In this document: piece after piece, positions 13,625-18,363 of the stretch | Numbering within the stretch: position 1 is the first letter of the stretch | How the letters are laid out: each line of letters opens with the position of its first letter | Assembly (NCBI GenBank): GCA_034660995.1 | Contig: JAYEKL010000043.1 | Location: forward strand, 1-18,363 | DNA: 18,363 nucleotides | Direction: 5' to 3' | Origin: JAYEKL01 sp034660995 | GTDB taxonomy: Bacteria; Patescibacteriota; Minisyncoccia; JAHIHE01; JAGLIN01 | Made by a program: the position numbers and the translations under genes | The notes under the pieces: model-generated | Told to the model about the DNA's origin: nothing | Seen by the model: only the letters and a program-made list of their open reading frames with translations | The model's database searches: none

Positions 13625-14578
13625 TTATTTTTGCTCAAAATTTTTCAAAACTTTTTTTATATCTTCTACGCTCTCAACTTTCACTAATTCTTTTCTTACT
13701 TCTCTCGCACCTTCAAATCCGCGAAAATACCAAAGAAGATATTTTCTCATTTCGACAATCCCATGTTTTCCTTTGCTTTTATATGACATTTTAGCATGCC
13801 TTATGGCAGCTTTTTTTATTTCTTCAAGTCCAAATTCTTGATACTCTCCTTTTTCTAAAAATTCTTTCGTCTGAAAAAAAAGCCACGGTTTTTGAAGCGC
13901 TCCCTTAGCAATCCCAATGCCTTGAGCTCCCGTTTTTTTAAGCATTTTCGCCGCATCTTCTGGAGTATTAATCCCGCCGTTAGCAAGAACTGGAACATCT
14001 ACAAACGATCTTACTTTCTTAATTTGCAAATAATCTATTTTTCCAGAAAATTCTTGTTTTAAACTGCGTCCATGAATCATAATCGCTGATATTGGCAAGT
14101 CCTTTATTTTCTTCACAAATTTATATGCTGTAATATTATCAACCTTTGATCTAATTTTTATTGAAATCGGAAGATCAGTTCCTTTAATAGTCTCTTTTAT
14201 AATTTCTCTTGTTTTTTCAATGTCCATCATAAGCGCCGCGCCGCTTCCGTTTGAAAAAACTTTTTTTGCTGGACAGCCCATATTTATATCAATTCCATCT
14301 GGCTTTATTTTTTTAGTGATGACCTTTGCGGCATTTTGAAAATATTTTGGATCATTGCCAAAGATCTGAACAACATACGGTCGTTCATTTTTATCAAACT
14401 CTAAAAATTTCAGGGTTTTCTTTCCTTTAAAATTTAAAGCTGTTGCGCTTGCCATTTCTGAATACACTACACTAGCTCCATAAGTTTTACAAATTAGCCG
14501 AAAAGCGGAATTTGTATATCCTGCCATCGGCGCCAGCGCTAAAATCGGCTTATTTATTTTTTTCCAAAAGTTCGGCAT
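13625..14578 (-). CDS. dus: tRNA-dihydrouridine synthase (Dus family)
   Basis: At 317 residues this has the FMN-binding TIM barrel and helical C-terminal domain of Dus enzymes, which reduce uridines in the tRNA D-loop. Motifs include LAPMAGYTNSAFRLICKTYG at the N-terminus, VVQIFGNDP, DINMGCPAKKVFSNGSGAAL with the catalytic Cys, IMIHGRSLKQEFSGK, and VLANGGINTPEDA plus GIGIAKGALQKPW for the flavin phosphate. The overall look is closest to the DusB class of many bacteria, but I leave the subtype open. It is 45 bases downstream of a putative RNA methyltransferase gene, so two RNA-modification genes appear to be co-transcribed. Confidence 0.96.
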   Translation of the reverse strand: MPNFWKKINKPILALAPMAGYTNSAFRLICKTYGASVVYSEMASATALNFKGKKTLKFLEFDKNERPYVVQIFGNDPKYFQNAAKVITKKIKPDGIDINMGCPAKKVFSNGSGAALMMDIEKTREIIKETIKGTDLPISIKIRSKVDNITAYKFVKKIKDLPISAIMIHGRSLKQEFSGKIDYLQIKKVRSFVDVPVLANGGINTPEDAAKMLKKTGAQGIGIAKGALQKPWLFFQTKEFLEKGEYQEFGLEEIKKAAIRHAKMSYKSKGKHGIVEMRKYLLWYFRGFEGAREVRKELVKVESVEDIKKVLKNFEQK

Positions 14579-14623
14579 ATTTATTCTAACTAATTTTTTG
14601 TTATTCTAAAAATAAATTCCCAC

Positions 14624-15235
14624 CTAGACAACAAAATAAACAGTTCTAAAAAGCACTCTATCATACATTATATTATCTTCAATCTCATAACTTTTATCAA
14701 AGATTTCAAGCTCTGAGAGATCAAAATTGTCTGGAACTTTCATTGCTACTTTTTTAAAATTAGCAAACGCTATTTTAAGTATTTTTGCTCCGTCTGGTTT
14801 AAAATGAAATAACTTAAATTTTTTTAGTTCTTTATATTCCGGACCGCCCCATTGCAAATCTATAAAGATTCCTTCTGCTTTTATTCCTTTTAACTCTTCA
14901 AAAAAATCTCCACAAATAAAATCAATTTTCTTTTCCACTTCATATATCTTTGCATTGTTTTTTGCCATTTCAATTCTGTTTTTATTGTTTTCTATAGCAT
15001 AAACTTTATCACAAACTTTTGCAAAACCAATAGAATTACCGCCAATTCCGCAAAAACCGTCAACAATCGTTTTACAATCCATCTTTCTTGCTTGATGTAA
15101 AGAAATTTTTTCTGGTGTTGCTGAAAACAGTCCTTCTCTATCCACTCTTATGCCATTGTCAAAACGAGAAAATAGATCATATAGTCTATCCCAATATTTT
15201 TGAAACTTTTGTCCGAATGAACACTTGTTATTCAT
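14624..15235 (-). CDS. TGS1-like RNA guanine-N2 methyltransferase family protein
   Basis: The 203-residue protein is a SAM-dependent Rossmann methyltransferase. It follows the trimethylguanosine synthase (TGS1) pattern closely: a YWDRLYDLFSRFDNGIRVDR start and EGLFSATPEKIS at about residues 14-45, SAM motif I VDGFCGIGGNSIGFA at 58-72, acidic AIENNKNRIEMAKNN, FICGDFFEE, and motif IV as LQWGGPEY at 127-134. Eukaryotic TGS1 uses Ser-Pro-Pro-Trp in motif IV, with Trp stacking on the cap guanine. Here Trp is kept but the two Pro are Leu-Gln. Bacteria have no m7G cap, so the substrate is probably tRNA, rRNA or another guanosine; the neighbouring dus gene fits RNA modification. Activity may be altered by the motif IV change. 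Confidence 0.82.
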   Translation of the reverse strand: MNNKCSFGQKFQKYWDRLYDLFSRFDNGIRVDREGLFSATPEKISLHQARKMDCKTIVDGFCGIGGNSIGFAKVCDKVYAIENNKNRIEMAKNNAKIYEVEKKIDFICGDFFEELKGIKAEGIFIDLQWGGPEYKELKKFKLFHFKPDGAKILKIAFANFKKVAMKVPDNFDLSELEIFDKSYEIEDNIMYDRVLFRTVYFVV

Positions 15236-15269
15236 ATATTTACTTTATAACTTTACTTTTTTTAACTCT

Positions 15270-15314
15270 TGTCATCTTGAAACAAGTTCAGGATGACAAT
15301 GCGCAAACGCATTG
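15270..15314. repeat. double palindrome in the spacer
   Basis: TGTCATCTTGAA-acaag-TTCAGGATGACA (15270-15298, one mismatched pair) is followed by, and overlaps by two bases, the hairpin CAATGCG-caaa-CGCATTG (15297-15314, 7-bp stem). No T-run follows on either strand in a terminator position. The first palindrome is of a type that recurs between genes in many bacterial genomes. Confidence 0.75.
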
Positions 15315-15328
15315 CAATACTAAACTCC

Positions 15329-16720
15329 CTAAAAAGCTAACTTCACAACTATCATCGCTGTTCTGATCTCTTTAATTTCTTTGTGATTTCCCGTTGGATA
15401 ATCAAATAAAGCATTCTCCAAAACATCTTCGTCATATCGATATTTTTCTCCGTTTCTTGTCCCCGGATCGTTTGTAATAAATTCTTTTAAATCAATGTCA
15501 TAACCGATTATAACAAGATTATGCGTTGTAGGACCGGGAGGAGTATAATTTGGATTATTAAGTTTTTGACCATTTGTCGGAACAATAACAAGATTGCCTT
15601 TGAATAGTTCTTTTTTTATGTCCTCTTTATTAATATCAAGCACCGCCTCCACATTATCATATTCAAAATATCCTTTAAATATTCTCTCCACAGTATCCTC
15701 TGCGTTTGTATCATAAAAATTTCCATATTCTTTTTTCTCATACGCAGATATTTTATTTATTTTTTCATCGGCAATCTCTAGCGTAAGTTTTTCTCCTCCA
15801 ACCCACGCCATTGCCATAATTGCCGTCGCCTCTTCGCATCCGTCCTGTTTTCTTGCGTCATCCCAATTGCCATACGGAGCCTGAGAAATAAAAGGAACCT
15901 CAAAGAGAACATCTTTTTCTTCAATAATTTCTTTACTCCCTTTTTCTTCTTTTATATTTAGAACTTTCTCACTTTCGCCACGCTGGAGTCTCTTCTCAGA
16001 GGACTCCAGTGAATCACACGCCTTCTCCTCGCAGTCCTCTGCGGAGAGACTTTTTTCATCCCAACTTTTTTTACTATCTCCTGAAATTGGAATTTTTTCA
16101 CCCAAAAATTTAGGTTTAATGTGAAAATTTATATCAAAAAATGCCTTTACTTTTGCTAACACTTCTCGCGATTCATTGTGATCAATATTAGCATACAAAT
16201 GTTTGTCAGCGCTCAATCCATAAATATCCAAATCAAGTTTCCTGCCAATATATACTGCTCTTGGCAAATGAAAATTTTGAGTAACTACTATTACCGATGA
16301 AACTTCAAAAATTTCCTTTGCTCGATATAGACTGTCGTAAGTATCAAAGCCAGCATGATCTAAAAAAATATCATTTTCGTTAACACCTTTGTCTAATAAA
16401 TAATCTTTCGCCGTATTTACCTCGTCATAGTTTTCTCTTCCATGATCACCGCTTATTAAAATTTTCTTTATCTTTTTCTCCTCATATAAATCAAACGCGG
16501 TCTCAACACGATCTTGAAACATCCCACTCATAATCCCCTGTTCATATACTTTTGCGCCTAAAACAAGAGCAATTTCCTTTTCTGGCAAATCATTAATATC
16601 CTGAAAGATATAAGATTTGCTTTGTGAATTAATATAAAAATTTATTGCTAAAACAGTAAATATGATTACTACTATCAAGAGAACAAAGCTAACAAATATT
16701 TTTTTGAAAAAACGCATCAT
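15329..16720 (-). CDS. membrane-anchored SanA/YdcF (DUF218) - C39-like peptidase fusion
   Basis: The 463-residue protein starts with a membrane helix (residues about 5-27). A DUF218/SanA domain follows (about 45-200) with ALVLGAKVYEQGIMSGMFQD, ILISGDHG, VVTQNFHLPRAVYIGRKLDL. A charged linker (about 205-270) leads to a C39-type papain-like domain. There PFISQAPYGNWDDARKQDGC places the nucleophile at Cys295, TTHNLVIIGYD gives His400, and ITNDPGT follows. DUF218 proteins act in cell-envelope processes, and C39-like domains cleave peptides, so an extracytoplasmic envelope or processing role is inferred. The linker contains a palindromic DNA insert read in frame at residues about 222-248, starting Ser-Leu-Ser-Ala-Glu-Asp, also found in recQ. 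Two ATG codons stand at the start; I use the first. Confidence 0.88.
   Translation of the reverse strand: MMRFFKKIFVSFVLLIVVIIFTVLAINFYINSQSKSYIFQDINDLPEKEIALVLGAKVYEQGIMSGMFQDRVETAFDLYEEKKIKKILISGDHGRENYDEVNTAKDYLLDKGVNENDIFLDHAGFDTYDSLYRAKEIFEVSSVIVVTQNFHLPRAVYIGRKLDLDIYGLSADKHLYANIDHNESREVLAKVKAFFDINFHIKPKFLGEKIPISGDSKKSWDEKSLSAEDCEEKACDSLESSEKRLQRGESEKVLNIKEEKGSKEIIEEKDVLFEVPFISQAPYGNWDDARKQDGCEEATAIMAMAWVGGEKLTLEIADEKINKISAYEKKEYGNFYDTNAEDTVERIFKGYFEYDNVEAVLDINKEDIKKELFKGNLVIVPTNGQKLNNPNYTPPGPTTHNLVIIGYDIDLKEFITNDPGTRNGEKYRYDEDVLENALFDYPTGNHKEIKEIRTAMIVVKLAF
15983..16051. repeat. in-frame palindromic insert in the SanA-C39 gene
   Basis: Two palindromes lie head to head. AGTCCTCTGCGGAGAGACT is at 16033-16051. 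The hairpin CTGGAGT...ACTCCAG with inner CTCT/AGAG pairing is at 15983-16009. The second matches the first in inverted orientation (consensus AGTCTCTYCKCAGAGGACT). On the coding strand the unit is read as SLSAEDCEEKACDSLESSEK, then RLQRGE, with no stop or frame break. The recQ gene holds a related unit at 17893-17956. Confidence 0.85.
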
Positions 16721-16738
16721 CTTTTAATAATATTATTT

Positions 16739-16893
16739 TAGACTGTGGAAGAACGTTTTTGTCATCTCGACTGGAGCGATAGCGAAATGGAGAGATCTAT
16801 AAATTAATTAAATCTCATTGAAACCTTCTTTCTTTCTGGCATATACCCTATCGGGATTCGAAATACCCATTAAAAGTGTTCTTCTACACCCTA
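16739..16893. repeat. MITE-like element B with terminal inverted repeats
   Basis: This element of about 155 bases is inverted relative to element A. Ends are TAGAC-TGTGGAAGAACGTTTTT (left) and, inverted, TAGGG-TGTAGAAGAACACTTTT (right), 14 of 17 matching in the TGTRG part. Shared internal blocks are at 16760-16777, 16786-16800 and 16845-16864. ATTATTT stands directly on both sides (16732-16738 and 16894-16900), a possible 7-base target duplication. The right copy overlaps the recQ stop codon, so the element sits exactly at the 3' end of recQ. Confidence 0.78.
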
Positions 16894-16894
16894 A

Positions 16895-18363
16895 TTATTT
16901 ATAAAACAACTTCCCTAGCCTAATTTCATCATAAGAATATTCTTCCTTAAGAAATACAAAGACTGGTTTTAGTTTTTCATCACCACATTTTTCAAACGCA
17001 GTTTTTATTTTTTCCAATCTTTCCTGCGGCGGTTTTAGATAATCAATGTCAATATCCTCGCCATTCGAAATTAATCTTTCAATGTGATTAACAATCGTTC
17101 CATATTTAAATCCCTGTTTATTGGCAATTTCTAAAATAGGAAGTTTTTTGACAAGCATATCTTTCGTTTTAGCATATCTTTCAAAAAATACAGAACTGGA
17201 TTTTATATTTTTAATTTGCTCTTGGTTGCGATTTGGTATTTCAAGAGGTTGAATACTATTTTCTTTGATATGTTTATTTATAACAGCTAAAAATTCCTTT
17301 GAAAAACTTTCTAATTTCTTAATTCCCACGCCCCCAATTTTAGAAAAGTTATTCCGATCAACAGGAAAATAGTGCGACATTTCCTGCAAAGATACATCAG
17401 AAAAAATCATAAACGGAGGAACATTATTTTTATCAGCTACTTGCTTTCTTAAGACTCTCAATTTTTCAAACAGATCAAGATTATATCGTATCTTTTTTCT
17501 TGAAATACTTTCTTCCTGGTCTTCTCTCATTTTAGATAATTCTAATGATTCTTTTTGTCTTAAAAATTGAGCTCCTTTTTCTGCAATAGAAACAGTAGGA
17601 TATTTCCCTGGACTTACCTGTAGAAAACCAAGAAAGATTAAAGATTTCATAATATGGTTAATTTCATCTTTGTTAAAATCACTAACAATTCCAAAAACAG
17701 AGAGATCATGATGTAAATTTTCAGTAATTTGCTGTGAATTTTTACCTAAAAGAACATCAGCGATATAATTCCTCCCAAACCTGCTTCCAGTACGAATGAC
17801 ACAGGAAAGTATTTTTTGGGAAATTTCAGTGGCGTCAAATTTTATTTGCGGATTCAAGCAAATATCGCATGCTCCACAGCCGACCTCGCCCAGCCGAAGT
17901 CTCTCCTCCGGCGTTTCGCTATTTTCGTCAGAGTCCTCTGCGGAGAGACTCTGACGAGACGGAACATATTCCTCACCAAAATATCCAAGTACATATTTTC
18001 TGCGGCAAATCATTGATTCGCAATACCCAATAATCTGTTTCAACTTCTCACGACTTTTTTCCTGCTCTATAATATCTTCCATTTGATCAATAAAAAACTC
18101 GTGCTTGCGCGCATCGCCATAAGAATAAAACAAAACGCATTCACTTGGCAATCCATCTCGTCCCGCTCTGCCAATTTCTTGATAATATCCTTCAATCGTT
18201 TTCGGAAATGTATAATGAACAACTAAACGAATATCGGGCTTATCAATCCCCATCCCAAAAGCAATTGTAGCAACTATAATTGAAACCTCATCTTTAATAA
18301 ATAATTCCTGATTTTTTTTTCGCGTTTCATTGTTAAGTCCAGCATGATACGGTAAAGCGTCAA
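16895..18363 (-). CDS. recQ: ATP-dependent DNA helicase RecQ (5' part beyond window)
   Basis: The frame is open to the right edge. The first residues read are DALPYHAGLNNETR and later VATIAFGMGIDKPDIR, so translation begins outside the window and the ATG at 18253 is internal. Motif VI is YYQEIGRAGRDG. The zinc subdomain (CRRKYVLGYFGEE ... CGACDIC), a winged-helix RQC domain, an HRDC domain (LRVLRKQVADKNNVPPFMIF, then IGGVGIKKLESF) and a C-terminal helix-turn-helix extension (LPILEIANKQGFKYGTIVNH) follow. RecQ unwinds DNA 3' to 5' in repair and recombination. Between YFGEE and CGACDIC, about 30 extra residues starting SLSAED derive from a palindromic DNA insert. An A9 run at 18312-18320 lies inside the helicase domain but keeps frame. 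MITE-like element B begins at the stop codon. Confidence 0.95.
   Translation of the reverse strand, partial: DALPYHAGLNNETRKKNQELFIKDEVSIIVATIAFGMGIDKPDIRLVVHYTFPKTIEGYYQEIGRAGRDGLPSECVLFYSYGDARKHEFFIDQMEDIIEQEKSREKLKQIIGYCESMICRRKYVLGYFGEEYVPSRQSLSAEDSDENSETPEERLRLGEVGCGACDICLNPQIKFDATEISQKILSCVIRTGSRFGRNYIADVLLGKNSQQITENLHHDLSVFGIVSDFNKDEINHIMKSLIFLGFLQVSPGKYPTVSIAEKGAQFLRQKESLELSKMREDQEESISRKKIRYNLDLFEKLRVLRKQVADKNNVPPFMIFSDVSLQEMSHYFPVDRNNFSKIGGVGIKKLESFSKEFLAVINKHIKENSIQPLEIPNRNQEQIKNIKSSSVFFERYAKTKDMLVKKLPILEIANKQGFKYGTIVNHIERLISNGEDIDIDYLKPPQERLEKIKTAFEKCGDEKLKPVFVFLKEEYSYDEIRLGKLFYK
17893..17956. repeat. in-frame palindromic insert in recQ
   Basis: Hairpin one, CGTCAGAGTC...GACTCTGACG (17926-17956), has a 10-bp stem, then a bulge and 3 more pairs. 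Its core AGTCCTCTGCGGAGAGACT is identical to 16033-16051 in the SanA-C39 gene. Hairpin two, GCCGAAG...CTCCGGC (17893-17912), has one mismatch. The coding strand is read SLSAEDSDENSETPEERLRL, then GE, between zinc-binding Cys residues of RecQ. Confidence 0.85.

Noticed and set aside
16895..18253. recQ starting at the ATG at 18253
   Set aside because: The frame is open upstream with conserved helicase residues (VATIAFGMGIDKP), so this ATG is internal and the gene runs off the window.
1..18363. Recoded TGA (SR1/Gracilibacteria-type genetic code)
   Set aside because: TGA ends the small membrane protein gene in an ATGA overlap, and no conserved gene here has an in-frame TGA at a Gly position.

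Overview
The window is AT-rich, densely packed bacterial DNA, most likely from a Candidate Phyla Radiation (Patescibacteria) genome, perhaps the Parcubacteria group. This assignment is an inference. It rests on the base composition, short intergenic gaps, the EF-P loop type, a conserved-looking protein of unknown function with an acidic tail (11532-12293), small redox genes and many interspersed palindromic repeats. TGA acts as a normal stop, so a recoded SR1/Gracilibacteria-type genome is unlikely.

Region 1 (1-7060, all minus strand) looks like one long operon of about twelve genes. It is read leftward from a consensus-like promoter at 7032-7060. In order it holds a DUF5320-type Gly-rich protein, a NifX/NifB-type cofactor-binding protein, a two-helix membrane protein overlapping a TDT/SLAC1-type anion transporter, a 2[4Fe-4S] ferredoxin with a Gly/Arg tail, NADP-type glutamate dehydrogenase, a 62-residue unknown, thioredoxin, thioredoxin reductase, a metal-type ABC ATPase and permease, and the start of a MinD-like ATPase with an inserted ferredoxin domain. 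The theme is iron-sulfur/redox handling joined to metal uptake and nitrogen metabolism.

Region 2 (7061-9197) is accessory. It has a repeat-rich spacer, a toxin-antitoxin pair (RelE-like toxin with an XRE-HTH/Panacea antitoxin) under a strong promoter with palindromic operators, and tRNA-Gln(UUG) with its terminator.

Region 3 (9198-13624) is informational. dnaX carries an internal A8 slippery site, a Shine-Dalgarno-like stimulator and an immediate -1 stop, so it probably makes tau and gamma forms. Upstream lies a frameshifted SemiSWEET sugar-transporter relic, then a MITE-like repeat, a conserved acidic protein of unknown function, a cluster of four hairpin repeats in a divergent promoter region, and efp with an unusual modification loop.

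Region 4 (13625-18363, minus strand) holds a tRNA-dihydrouridine synthase, a TGS1-like RNA methyltransferase, a membrane SanA(DUF218)/C39-peptidase fusion, a second MITE-like repeat inverted relative to the first, and most of recQ. The fusion gene and recQ both contain an in-frame palindromic insert encoding Ser-Leu-Ser-Ala-Glu-Asp and ending near Arg-Leu-x-x-Gly-Glu. This looks like a protein-coding mobile palindrome comparable in principle to Rickettsia palindromic elements, and it is the most striking observation here.
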